DNA from: a virus | Strand: one strand, 5' to 3' | Virus record (IMG/VR): IMGVR_UViG_3300050138_000032 | Coordinates: 1 to 39,328 of that record | Length of the DNA stretch: 39,328 nt | Shown: one piece after another, positions 31,461 through 37,454 of the stretch | How positions within the stretch are numbered: position 1 is the stretch's first letter | Layout: each line of letters starts with the position of its first letter | Notes under the pieces: model-generated | Databases searched by the model: none | Seen by the model: the letters and a program-made list of their open reading frames with translations, nothing else | Told to the model about the DNA's origin: nothing | Made by a program: the position numbers and the translations under genes

Positions 31461-31501
31461 ATACAAGGGGTGACTATCACCTAACCGGATCGAATATCCG
31501 A

Positions 31502-32626
31502 CTAGGGATAATCAGAAATGTCGTCTTCCTGTCCCTCCAAAAGATGCGCGTTAAAGTCAGGGAGTTCTTGCACGTCCTTCTGGCCTGGAAGGAACGCCGC
31601 CGCGGCAGCGCGCACAGTTTGCCCCGCACGTGGGGAAAGAATTTTGGCTGCATCAGCGAGCAGCCCCTTGGTGACGTGGGTGTACTTCAGCGTCGTGTTC
31701 AGCGACGAATGCCCCATGAAATCCTTCACAACTGCGAGGTTGACGCCACCATGCACCAGCCGGGTCGCCGTCGTGTGGCGCAGACTGTGGATGGAAATAT
31801 CGTCAGATTGCCCCGCAGTTTTCAGCGCGACCTTAAAATAGTGGCGGAATGTGTCGTATCCAGGTGCGGCGTTTAGGGTCAACATTCGCCGCAAATCGCT
31901 AGCCAAGTCAGCGTCTATCGGAACGTCGCGGGGTGTGTCCGTCTTGGTCGCCGTGAGCTTGATCCAGGTGTCCTCCACCATTGCTGGCTCCAGGCCGGCG
32001 AACTCGCTCCAGCGCATCCCTGTGGCAATCAGCACGCGCACGGTGAGCGCAGCCTCAGGGTGACCAGCAGCCTGCAGCGCGGCCACTACGGCGTCCTCTG
32101 CCGCTTCCGGCAGCCAGTGAATACGGTGGCCCGCTTCCTTCTGCCAGGGCACTGATGGAACTCCCACGATGTACGCCCGCTTCTTGGCGAACGTCAGGAC
32201 GGCGGACGCGGCCGCAAGGTAACGGTTTATCGTGCCAGCCGACAGCTTGCCATTGCTCTTGATGCCGGGGCGGTTCTTAAGGGACCCCACGAGGCGGTCG
32301 AGGTCCGTGGCGCGCACGTCAGCAATGAGCGTGTCCTTGCCCAGGCAGGCCTCGGCATAGTCCAGGCGCTGCCCGAGCGACGGGTCACGGTCAGCCTGCC
32401 AGCCGGCGTGATGCTCCAGAGCCTCGGCCTTGACGCTGCCAAACGTTGGCCCGACGACAACGCCAGCCTCTACAGGCGGGGCGCCCGTGAGCTTGATGAA
32501 ATCGGCCCAGTGCTCACCGTCGCGTTTGGTGTCAAAGCGCTTGCGGCGACGGTCACCAGAAGCTGTGACCTCGGCAATCCACTTGCCAGTGAGCTTTCCG
32601 TTTCGGCGTTCAGGATAAATTGCCAT
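31502..32626 (-). CDS. int: Tyrosine-type integrase
   Basis: The start is ATG 32626, preceded by GGGAGGAAAGG, not the 32707 extension, which would overlap the membrane protein. The 374-residue protein has an N-terminal arm-binding region, a core-binding SAM-like domain (residues ~65-160) and a catalytic domain with Arg205 (ATGMRWSEFAGL), His280-x-x-Arg283 (IHSLRHTTATR), His306 (MGHSSLNTT) and Tyr315 (LKYTHVT). All catalytic residues are present, so the phage should integrate into the host chromosome. The attP site is likely near the 3' end or in the 31461-31501 stretch. An integrase directly upstream of a T7-like RNA polymerase is unusual. Confidence 0.94.
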   Translation of the reverse strand: MAIYPERRNGKLTGKWIAEVTASGDRRRKRFDTKRDGEHWADFIKLTGAPPVEAGVVVGPTFGSVKAEALEHHAGWQADRDPSLGQRLDYAEACLGKDTLIADVRATDLDRLVGSLKNRPGIKSNGKLSAGTINRYLAAASAVLTFAKKRAYIVGVPSVPWQKEAGHRIHWLPEAAEDAVVAALQAAGHPEAALTVRVLIATGMRWSEFAGLEPAMVEDTWIKLTATKTDTPRDVPIDADLASDLRRMLTLNAAPGYDTFRHYFKVALKTAGQSDDISIHSLRHTTATRLVHGGVNLAVVKDFMGHSSLNTTLKYTHVTKGLLADAAKILSPRAGQTVRAAAAAFLPGQKDVQELPDFNAHLLEGQEDDISDYP

Positions 32627-32879
32627 TGCCCTTTCCTCCCTTGTTCCCGAACACGCTGATAATTGCGCCAGCAACAACCCACAGCAGGATGAACGGCGCC
32701 AGCCCAATGAACACCGCGTAAGCGGCTACGAACGTGCCGCCCACAAGCGGCTCTGCGTGGTACGCGTAGATCACGTAGGCCACTACGCAGCCCGCTATGA
32801 ATAACCAAGTGTGTTCAATGACAACGTGAAACAGGATTGCTATGGCTAGCAAGCCAAGGATGCCTGTGAGGATTTCCAT
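32610..32879 (-). CDS. Three-span membrane protein of the lysogeny module
   Basis: The 89-residue protein has at least three hydrophobic helices (ILTGILGLLAIAILFHVVI, WLFIAGCVVAYVIYAY and AAYAVFIGLAPFILLWVVAGAII) and a short Gly/Lys/Asn tail. It overlaps the integrase start by 17 nt and begins one base after the winged-helix gene's end. Its position between regulator and integrase suggests a lysogenic-conversion or superinfection-exclusion role, but this is inference. No sequence family is recognised. Confidence 0.7.
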   Translation of the reverse strand: MEILTGILGLLAIAILFHVVIEHTWLFIAGCVVAYVIYAYHAEPLVGGTFVAAYAVFIGLAPFILLWVVAGAIISVFGNKGGKGNGNLS

Positions 32880-32880
32880 G

Positions 32881-33297
32881 TCACCTCTCCCATTGCCTGA
32901 GTATCTTGTGGGCCCACGCGCGTCCTTTGTCCGTCAGCATGTACTCGTGTTTCCGTAGCTCCATCGGGTTCGCCCGGTAGGTGACGAGCCCAAAGCCTTC
33001 TTCCATGTGCCGGTTGCGGTCGCCTATGTCGAGCAAGTGGCGCGACATGACCGAGACAGACACGCCAGCGCGTTCGGCGTAGTCACCGACGCCTAGGCCC
33101 TCTTCGTGGCAGACGATCAAGAAGGCCGTGACGTATTGCAGGGGCATTGTAGCCCGTAGGTCTCGGAAGGGCTCCAGGGCCGATAGCAGATTACGCACGG
33201 ATTTCTGTTCAGCGTCAGGTAGACCCTTTGTAGCCACAGCAGCACCTCCCCATCGGGCGTTAACTCCCGGCAGCGTGAAAGTATCTGTCATAGCCAT
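32881..33297 (-). CDS. MarR-like winged-helix regulator (repressor candidate)
   Basis: The 138-residue protein has a MarR-type fold in residues ~35-135: PLQYVTAFLIVCHEEGLGVGD (helix), YAERAGVSVSVMSRHLLDIG (recognition helix), then a beta wing and YMLTDKGRAWAHKIL. It starts at ATG 33297 (a second ATG lies three codons in) behind CGGAGAAC. Winged-helix proteins of this kind occur in many podoviruses as transcriptional or replication regulators. As the first gene of the lysogeny cluster it is the best candidate for the lysis-lysogeny repressor. GTGA/TCAC dyads at 33308-33321 could be its operator. Confidence 0.78.
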   Translation of the reverse strand: MAMTDTFTLPGVNARWGGAAVATKGLPDAEQKSVRNLLSALEPFRDLRATMPLQYVTAFLIVCHEEGLGVGDYAERAGVSVSVMSRHLLDIGDRNRHMEEGFGLVTYRANPMELRKHEYMLTDKGRAWAHKILRQWER

Positions 33298-33321
33298 TTG
33301 TTCTCCGTGAGTCGAGTCACT

Positions 33322-33342
33322 GTTACCTCAAGTGTAGCTAAA
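33322..33342 (-). promoter_or_regulatory. Candidate promoter upstream of the winged-helix regulator
   Basis: The minus strand reads TTTAGCTACACTTGAGGTAAC, which keeps CTACAC, AGG and AAC of the recurrent motif. The repeated element CCTCAAGT occurs at 33326 and again at 33371. It could be a phage promoter, an operator, or both. Confidence 0.35.
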
Positions 33343-33372
33343 GAACGCACAAGTCCCAGATTGGTTCCTGCC

Positions 33373-33669
33373 TCAAGTAAACATTACCGCTTGCCCCTCC
33401 ATAACGACTATAACGCTCGATAACTCAGGAAACGCTAAGAGGGCTTCGTTTCCCCAAGACAGTAGGCCGTGATGAAACGTGTCAAGCAGCACTTCTATTT
33501 GCCACACGCCGCCTTGGTCACTTTCAAGCGCTACTATTTCTCCAGTTTCGCCGGCACAAAGTGTAGTGTGCGGTAAAAGATCAATGTCCTTTGTGAGCAT
33601 TACGCGTTGGAATAGAACCATAGGTTCCACTAGATTGAAGTTCAAAGCTCTCACAATGTTGAACGGCAT
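33373..33669 (-). CDS. Small early-type protein, function unknown
   Basis: The 98-residue protein begins MPFNIVRALNFNLVEPMVLF and has a beta-rich body with a GETGEIVALESDQGGVWQI segment and a C-terminal SSVIVVMEGQAVMFT strand. The GEIVxL...V.I pattern resembles a small SH3-like barrel, but no specific family is certain. The start is preceded by GAAGGATGAATA. A promoter-like motif lies at 33701-33720 just upstream. It is transcribed towards the regulator and integrase. Confidence 0.65.
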   Translation of the reverse strand: MPFNIVRALNFNLVEPMVLFQRVMLTKDIDLLPHTTLCAGETGEIVALESDQGGVWQIEVLLDTFHHGLLSWGNEALLAFPELSSVIVVMEGQAVMFT

Positions 33670-33700
33670 TATTCATCCTTCGTTTATTGTTGGTGAACCT

Positions 33701-33720
33701 CGCCTTTTGTGTAGTAGCAC
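33701..33720 (-). promoter_or_regulatory. Candidate promoter before a small early gene
   Basis: The minus strand reads GTGCTACTACACAAAAGGCG, matching the CTACACAA and AGG core of the recurrent motif. The upstream TAAC part is not conserved. Confidence 0.35.
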
Positions 33721-33748
33721 GATAAGCGTAGCTCGCAATCTTTATTAT

Positions 33749-34105
33749 CTAGGTACTTCTTGTGACCATCTGCGCCACTCTCTGGATTTTAGCCGGGGGA
33801 TGGATACCCTCTAGCCCCCTGTGCAGCCGCCACAGATTGACGGTACGGGGGTCCCCCCAACAGTCAGCCGGCGCGAAAAGATAGAGGAACCGTATCCACC
33901 CAATAAGGTGAGTGTGGTTCTCCCAGTCCGCGTGGATGTACGCATGGACGAAGTCATTATCCATTATGAGATTTAGAAAGTACCCGCCGTCGACGCCGTG
34001 GTCTATGTAGTTTTCCACGAGTGTGTGCATGTGGGCCGGAATATGGTGTAAACCCCGGTGGTAACTCCGCGCGTGATGCTGATGTTGTCCGTGATAGTTG
34101 CCCAT
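33749..34105 (-). CDS. Conserved small phage protein with His-rich N-terminus, function unknown
   Basis: The 118-residue protein starts at ATG 34105 behind AGAAAGGGC. From about residue 20 it follows a pattern I know from many phage and integrative-element proteins: HIPAHMHTLVENYIDHG, then GGYFLNLIMDNDFVHAYIHAD, then LFAPADCWGDPRTVNLW. The first ~20 residues are His-rich and lie in an overlap with another frame. No function is established to my knowledge. The conserved core supports the reading frame strongly, and the IPxH motif indicates a start upstream of Met26. Confidence 0.78.
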   Translation of the reverse strand: MGNYHGQHQHHARSYHRGLHHIPAHMHTLVENYIDHGVDGGYFLNLIMDNDFVHAYIHADWENHTHLIGWIRFLYLFAPADCWGDPRTVNLWRLHRGLEGIHPPAKIQRVAQMVTRST

Positions 34106-34217
34106 AGGTTGCCCTTTCTGTTGAGCGTTTCAAGGTCACGACGATACGCCATAGAACAAACAGAACACTGAATGCTAGCCAAGAGGTTACTATTACGGCA
34201 CCTGTGCTTTGCATACA
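33957..34217 (-). CDS. Single-span membrane protein overlapping the next gene out of frame
   Basis: A frame starts at ATG (complement 34215-34217) behind CGGAGAGA. It encodes a convincing transmembrane helix (VIVTSWLAFSVLFVLWRIVV) and a basic cytoplasmic segment (TLKRSTERATYGQL). The remaining ~45 residues are read from the first 149 nt of the gene at 33749-34105 in a different frame and are Arg/Pro/Ser-rich. The N-terminal 45 residues look genuine; the overprinted tail may be functional or merely tolerated. An earlier stop would give the same membrane anchor. Confidence 0.5.
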   Translation of the reverse strand, partial: CMQSTGAVIVTSWLAFSVLFVLWRIVVTLKRSTERATYGQLSRTTSASRAELPPGFTPYSGPHAHTRGKLHRPRRRRRVLSKSHNG

Positions 34218-34261
34218 TTCTCTCCGGTTTGTGGTTACCAATATCCCTTCCGCCACCGTTG

Positions 34262-34552
34262 TCAACTGTGTAGGTAGCGAAGACAATCTTTAGCCGTCTC
34301 ACCACCAGCAAAGCGGTCGCCGGCTTCAGCGCCTTTGATCTGCTTTTCAATCAGACCAGCCAGCGCCGCCTTGTCGTACTCCAGCACGGGCACCGCCTTT
34401 GCCGTGTCCCAGGTCCCGCGCGGTAACGTCACCGACTGCAGGCCAGCAGGGTAGAACAGGCGTACCCATTTGGGACCGCAAGAGGCCACCAAAGCACGGC
34501 GGAAGCCACAGCCGATGTTGGGATGGTCAAGGTAGATCGTTACGTATTCCAT
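34262..34552 (-). CDS. Small early-type protein, function unknown
   Basis: The 96-residue protein begins MEYVTIYLDHPNIGCGFRRA and continues with beta strands (SCGPKWVRLFYPAGLQSVTL), ending in a Lys/Glu/Ala-rich helix and CLRYLHS. It starts behind GGGAGGTGAC, one base after the micro-peptide stop. A compact alpha/beta fold is likely, but I recognise no family. The C-terminal DNA also contains a weak copy of the promoter-like motif (about 34261-34280). Confidence 0.65.
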   Translation of the reverse strand: MEYVTIYLDHPNIGCGFRRALVASCGPKWVRLFYPAGLQSVTLPRGTWDTAKAVPVLEYDKAALAGLIEKQIKGAEAGDRFAGGETAKDCLRYLHS

Positions 34553-34553
34553 G

Positions 34554-34643
34554 TCACCTCCCAGTTACATAACAGATCGTTATGACTGATAGCGCAAACG
34601 AGAACGCCAGCCAAATGGCTATGATTTCCAAAAGCATGTGCAT
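34554..34643 (-). CDS. 29-residue membrane peptide
   Basis: A short frame starts at ATG (complement 34641-34643) behind AGGAGCGCC. Its product is a single hydrophobic helix (LLEIIAIWLAFSFALSVITI) ending CYVTGR. It lies exactly between two other genes with no extra space, starting 9 nt after the secreted-protein stop. The strong ribosome site and helix support it. The function is unknown. Confidence 0.55.
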   Translation of the reverse strand: MHMLLEIIAIWLAFSFALSVITICYVTGR

Positions 34644-34652
34644 TAGGCGCTC

Positions 34653-34988
34653 CTACATTCTGAAGCTGGCGCTGGCCACGCTGCGCGCACGTGTGCGCAC
34701 GGCGCCGCCGTCGTTTCCGCTTGTGACTATGCAAACCGAACCGTTGCAGGGTCCTGTTATCTTGCCGACATGGCGATGGCGCCCGTTGCACCACACGACC
34801 AGAGCGCCTTCATGCGCGTACGTCGCGCTACCGTAGTGACGCCAGTTGCACGCCAGATTGAAGCGCGCACCTGGATCAGAGTTGACTAGGTGCGACCGGG
34901 CATAAATCCCGCACCAGGGAACGTGGCGCGCCTCTGCTGCGCCAGTCAGTAGGCCGACGGCGACAATGGCTACAAGGATACGTTTCAT
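34653..34988 (-). CDS. Secreted CHAP-like protein resembling a Bradyrhizobium-type family
   Basis: The 111-residue protein has a cleavable signal peptide (MKRILVAIVAVGLLTGAAEA). The mature part starts RHVPWCGIYARSH and contains DPGARFNLACNWRHYG, a GALVVWCNGRHRHVGKI core and a C-terminal RTRARSVASASFRM. The Cys in PWCGIY and His in RHRHVG are where NlpC/P60-CHAP-type catalytic residues would be. I associate this family with Bradyrhizobium-type Alphaproteobacteria and their phages, so it is a clue to host. It may act on peptidoglycan in the periplasm, or be a host-derived cargo gene. It overlaps the upstream regulator by 4 nt. Confidence 0.7.
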   Translation of the reverse strand: MKRILVAIVAVGLLTGAAEARHVPWCGIYARSHLVNSDPGARFNLACNWRHYGSATYAHEGALVVWCNGRHRHVGKITGPCNGSVCIVTSGNDGGAVRTRARSVASASFRM

Positions 34989-35320
34989 GCGTGCGCCCTC
35001 CGAAGTGCTAGGCGGTAGCCAACTTTCTCTACCACCTGAATTTGAAAGCCCATATCATCCGCCAGCTTGCGCGCCCGCCAGATAGCTTGGCGCAGACAGT
35101 TGAAAGCGCCTTCAGGTTCGCAAACGCCGTACATCGAATGGATCAACTCGGTATAGCGCGCAGTCCCAACGCCCTTTGCGTGCATGGCGTAAAGCACATC
35201 AATGACCGCCCTGCGTGCCTTCCGCCGTTGGCCCCGGAATGTCACCGTGTTGGTATTCAGATCAACTATGAAGTCGGTGGGCGCGACGGCGCCACCACAG
35301 CACGGACATTTGGCGTTCAT
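34985..35320 (-). CDS. Winged-helix (OmpR-type) DNA-binding protein with N-terminal zinc motif
   Basis: The 111-residue protein begins with a short CxCC motif (MNAKCPCCGGAVAP) and a FIVDLNTNTVTFRGQ strand pair. It has a C-terminal effector-type winged helix: AVIDVLYAMHAKG, YTELIHSMYGVCEPEGAF, LRQAIWRARKLADDMG and VEKVGYRLAL. This is the OmpR/PhoB C-terminal DNA-binding layout without a receiver domain. It probably regulates phage or host promoters. It starts behind a GGAAAGGAACTATAACC leader shared in form with neighbouring genes, and overlaps the secreted-protein gene by 4 nt. Confidence 0.78.
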   Translation of the reverse strand: MNAKCPCCGGAVAPTDFIVDLNTNTVTFRGQRRKARRAVIDVLYAMHAKGVGTARYTELIHSMYGVCEPEGAFNCLRQAIWRARKLADDMGFQIQVVEKVGYRLALRRAHA

Positions 35321-35362
35321 GGTTATAGTTCCTTTCCAGGTTACGGTTGCGTGTTGACTACA

Positions 35363-35503
35363 TTAGAAGCCATAGACCAGCCGCACGAAGGCAACGTGCC
35401 GGGCGTGTTCATGTTCCCTATAATCCTCGGGAACGAACAGGTTGACGAGTACAGCGTGACGCCAGAACGCGGCCTGACGCATTGCTAAATAGAAGAAGGG
35501 CAT
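35363..35503 (-). CDS. 46-residue basic aromatic protein, function unknown
   Basis: A short frame starts at ATG (complement 35501-35503) behind TGAGGAAACGCC. The product begins MPFFYLAMRQAAFWRHAVLV and continues NLFVPEDYREHEHARHVAF, ending VRLVYGF. It is rich in Arg, His and aromatic residues. The gene overlaps the upstream stop by 19 nt and leaves a 42-nt leader before the next gene, similar in length to other leaders in the cluster. No family is recognised; existence is moderately supported. Confidence 0.5.
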   Translation of the reverse strand: MPFFYLAMRQAAFWRHAVLVNLFVPEDYREHEHARHVAFVRLVYGF

Positions 35504-35784
35504 GGCGTTTCCTCAATAGGTGGGTTGCAGATACCCGCGGCAATTAGCGCCGCCGCCGTGCGACCGAACCAGCGCGGCAAAGTCCACACGTCGCCCGTGT
35601 CAATCAGGCGTTGCCATTCGAGGGCGGATTGTTCGCTAGCGTGGCGCGGTACAGCGGGGCCGGGTGACCACGTGAACGGGTTGGTTTTCATGTGGGCGGT
35701 ACGCCTATGAAAGTCATTGCCCAGATCAATCGCTAGCGTGTCCACGCGGCGAAGGTTGCTGCCTAAGTCTATATTGGTATTCAT
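35485..35784 (-). CDS. Small early-type protein, function unknown
   Basis: The 99-residue protein begins MNTNIDLGSNLRRVDTLAIDLG; a second possible start is Met32. It has a Trp/Pro-rich middle (FTWSPGPAVPRHASEQSALEW) and a DTGDVWTLPRWFGRTAAALIAAG segment, ending in EETPCPSSI. The last half looks compact and conserved in character, but I recognise no family. It follows a leader with a weak promoter-like motif (about 35800-35820). Confidence 0.6.
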   Translation of the reverse strand: MNTNIDLGSNLRRVDTLAIDLGNDFHRRTAHMKTNPFTWSPGPAVPRHASEQSALEWQRLIDTGDVWTLPRWFGRTAAALIAAGICNPPIEETPCPSSI

Positions 35785-35846
35785 GGTGCCAGTTCCTTAG
35801 GGTGTAAGGTAGTGTTAAACTTTCCAGCCACAAGCTTTTGCTTGCG

Positions 35847-36059
35847 CTACGAGGCCGGGATTGCCTCCCCGATGAACCAAGGGGTCCGCAAGCGTTCACA
35901 ATCCGCGCCGGCCTTATCAATGCGCGCTTGCAGGTCGTCATGGTTCAATACGTCATTGAAGCGCAGCGCACCCTCCATAATGGCCTCTAAGAGGTTTTCG
36001 CGGCACTTGCCGAGTGCGGCGGATTGCTGGGAGGGCGTTAGGTCCTTGAAGGTCTTCAT
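35847..36059 (-). CDS. Conserved small phage protein, function unknown
   Basis: The 70-residue protein starts at ATG (complement 36057-36059), with GGAG nine bases upstream. Its sequence (FKDLTPSQQSAALGKCRENL, then EGALRFNDVLNHDDLQARID, then TPWFIGEAI) matches a small family I know from phages and mobile elements. It is usually found beside the larger protein encoded next door (36104-36742). The function is unknown. Highly conserved ALRFN and DDLQARI segments suggest a binding surface. Confidence 0.72.
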   Translation of the reverse strand: MKTFKDLTPSQQSAALGKCRENLLEAIMEGALRFNDVLNHDDLQARIDKAGADCERLRTPWFIGEAIPAS

Positions 36060-36066
36060 GGTGATA

Positions 36067-36087
36067 GTCTCCAATGGCGTAGGGTTA
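36067..36087 (-). promoter_or_regulatory. Candidate promoter before a small early gene
   Basis: The minus strand reads TTAACCCTACGCCATTGGAG, matching TAACCCTAC and the GG(A) start of the recurrent motif. It lies between two genes and ends at the next ribosome site. Confidence 0.45.
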
Positions 36088-36103
36088 AGACAAAGCTATG
36101 GCG

Positions 36104-36742
36104 TTAGCCTTCGCGGCGCCCTTCAGCGTCGAAGGTGCACTCATTAGCTAGAATGCTTTCATCCACCTGCGCGTCGGCATTGCGCCAATCGTATTCGCTT
36201 TCCAACTGCTTATAAATCCAGTCGGCAAAGTCGCGCATGAGTTGGGTTAGCTCTTCGCGCGCCTCTTCTGGAGCGTCGTTGCCTGTTCGGTCTTCTGTTA
36301 CGTCAACGGTCATGCAGCCGGAGTGATAGTAGTGACCGCTGTGCGCCATGCGCGCCTCTAAGCCATAAAAGTGTTTGCGCTGTAGCTCTTGCAAGGCGTC
36401 GGCAATGCGATGCAATTCGGTATCGGTTCCAGCGTGCGCGCGAATAGCTTTGCTGGCGCCCTTGGCGTACGAATAGGAACCTTCAAAGCACGCGCCGTCC
36501 CCTTGGCTACTGAAGCCGGAATAGTAGATGCAGGGATCCATACGCGTGCCACCACCATAAAGCTTTGCAGCGCGCGTTCGCAAATCAATGCCGAGTATCT
36601 CAGCGCATTGCGCCGCGTCTTCATAAGTGCATGACGTGTCCGCGTCGCTGTCACCTTCACGGAACCATGCGCGCGCCTTGTCCTTTGCGCGGTCACTCAA
36701 TTCGTCAAACGTGTAAACGGTACTCGTGATAGTGCGCGGCAT
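36104..36742 (-). CDS. Conserved phage/mobile-element protein, function unknown
   Basis: The 212-residue protein has the pattern TVYTFDELSDRAKDKARAWF at the start, a YEDAAQCAEILGIDL segment, YYSGFSSQGDGACFEGSYSY near the middle, a GHYYHSGCMTVDV strand, and a C-terminal DWIYKQLESEYDWRN helix. I recognise this as a widespread family of phages and conjugative elements; I do not know an established function. It starts behind a CTGGAAAGGACTAACACC leader. It is next to the small protein at 35847, a pairing also seen elsewhere. Some relatives are annotated as antitoxin-like, which I would not assert here. Confidence 0.75.
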   Translation of the reverse strand: MPRTITSTVYTFDELSDRAKDKARAWFREGDSDADTSCTYEDAAQCAEILGIDLRTRAAKLYGGGTRMDPCIYYSGFSSQGDGACFEGSYSYAKGASKAIRAHAGTDTELHRIADALQELQRKHFYGLEARMAHSGHYYHSGCMTVDVTEDRTGNDAPEEAREELTQLMRDFADWIYKQLESEYDWRNADAQVDESILANECTFDAEGRREG

Positions 36743-36784
36743 GGTGTTAGTCCTTTCCAGGTGACTGTTGCAGATTGCCTAGTG

Positions 36785-37012
36785 TTAGGCAACGATTACT
36801 TTGTGACCCATTGCGCGAAACTTATCCGCCGCAGTGAGCGCGCACGAATAGGCCATGCTCTGGGCGGTGGCGAATGTGGGATAGGACATTGCGAGCCTAT
36901 CGAGGCCTTGAGGGACTTTGGAGCCCGTGCATTGGCCGCGCGCGTTGCGGCAGACAATCATCGGCAGGAAAGCATCGCCGGTAGATCGTGCGGTAGCGTG
37001 AAAGCGGAACAT
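36785..37012 (-). CDS. 75-residue protein, function unknown
   Basis: I start it at ATG (complement 37010-37012), behind GGGAGACTAACGCC, rather than at 37105 inside the next gene. It begins MFRFHATARSTGDAFLPMIV, has a CRNARGQCTGSKVPQGLDR segment and a helical end (SYPTFATAQSMAYSCALTAA). A small alpha/beta domain is likely. No family is recognised. The preceding gene ends 4 nt upstream. Confidence 0.6.
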   Translation of the reverse strand: MFRFHATARSTGDAFLPMIVCRNARGQCTGSKVPQGLDRLAMSYPTFATAQSMAYSCALTAADKFRAMGHKVIVA

Positions 37013-37016
37013 GGCG

Positions 37017-37346
37017 TTAGTCTCCCTCAGTTTCATCGGGCCACGCAAAGAATTCTGCGTCATCCTCCCAAGGCATACCTTCAGGGATAAGCCAGCAGTC
37101 GCCATCCTGATACACTGTGTACCGATTGCCTGAGTTGTCCTCGACTACGCAATCCCGGCAAACACCATCCCATGCTTCCCAATACCATTCATGATCCGGT
37201 CCGGCCTCAAGAATAGCCTTGTCCTCGTCGCTCACATTCTTGACGTTAGCCCAATCAGCAAATGAGTTGACAAAGTCTCGCGGGATATAAACGCCGCGCG
37301 CGTCACTAAGCCATAGAAGAGGTTTAAGGCGGGTTTTCGTTGTCAT
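37017..37346 (-). CDS. Acidic early-type protein, function unknown (first leftward gene)
   Basis: The start is ATG (complement 37344-37346), preceded by GAAAGAGC; the upstream ATG at 37376 is less likely. The 109-residue protein is acidic and Trp-rich, with LLWLSDARGVYIPRDFVNSFA, a HEWYWEAWDGVCRDCVVEDN segment and DDAEFFAWPDE at the end. The pattern is one I associate with small phage early proteins of unknown role. Net negative charge is compatible with a DNA-mimic or anti-restriction role, but the sequence does not prove this. A host-type promoter may lie just upstream at 37386-37413. Confidence 0.65.
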   Translation of the reverse strand: MTTKTRLKPLLWLSDARGVYIPRDFVNSFADWANVKNVSDEDKAILEAGPDHEWYWEAWDGVCRDCVVEDNSGNRYTVYQDGDCWLIPEGMPWEDDAEFFAWPDETEGD

Positions 37347-37385
37347 GGCGTTTGCTCTTTCGTGTGCATCGCTCAACTGTCACTC

Positions 37386-37413
37386 TATGTATACTGTCCC
37401 CCGATGATTGCAA
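37386..37413 (-). promoter_or_regulatory. Candidate host-type (sigma70-like) promoter for leftward early genes
   Basis: On the minus strand, TTGCAA is followed 16 nt later by TACATA (or 14 nt later by TATACA). It lies 40 nt upstream of the first leftward gene. Early genes before phage RNA polymerase synthesis need a host promoter. The match is moderate. Confidence 0.4.
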
Positions 37414-37454
37414 TATCTTTGTTTGCATGGGTATCGATTGAGCTATGCGCTATG

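Larger units (their letters stand above)
31394..31480. promoter_or_regulatory. Two copies of a GTGACTAT-type dyad between integrase and RNA polymerase
   Basis: GTGACTATCAC at 31470-31480 is a perfect 4+4 dyad around CTA. A related half copy, GTGACTATTGC, is at 31394-31404. A third copy, in the opposite orientation, lies at 37455-37465. They could be operators for a phage regulator such as the winged-helix protein at 32881, or integrase/excision arm sites. Function is inferred. Confidence 0.45.

Noticed and set aside
31481-31501. tRNA-derived attachment core
   Set aside because: The CGGAT/ATCCG dyad has a five-base loop and no UUCRA-like T-loop or CCA end. I could not place it in a normal tRNA 3' end.
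35042-35488. 148-residue plus-strand frame
   Set aside because: It is antisense to the winged-helix gene and the 46-residue gene, which have ribosome sites and conserved motifs. Its product has no family pattern.
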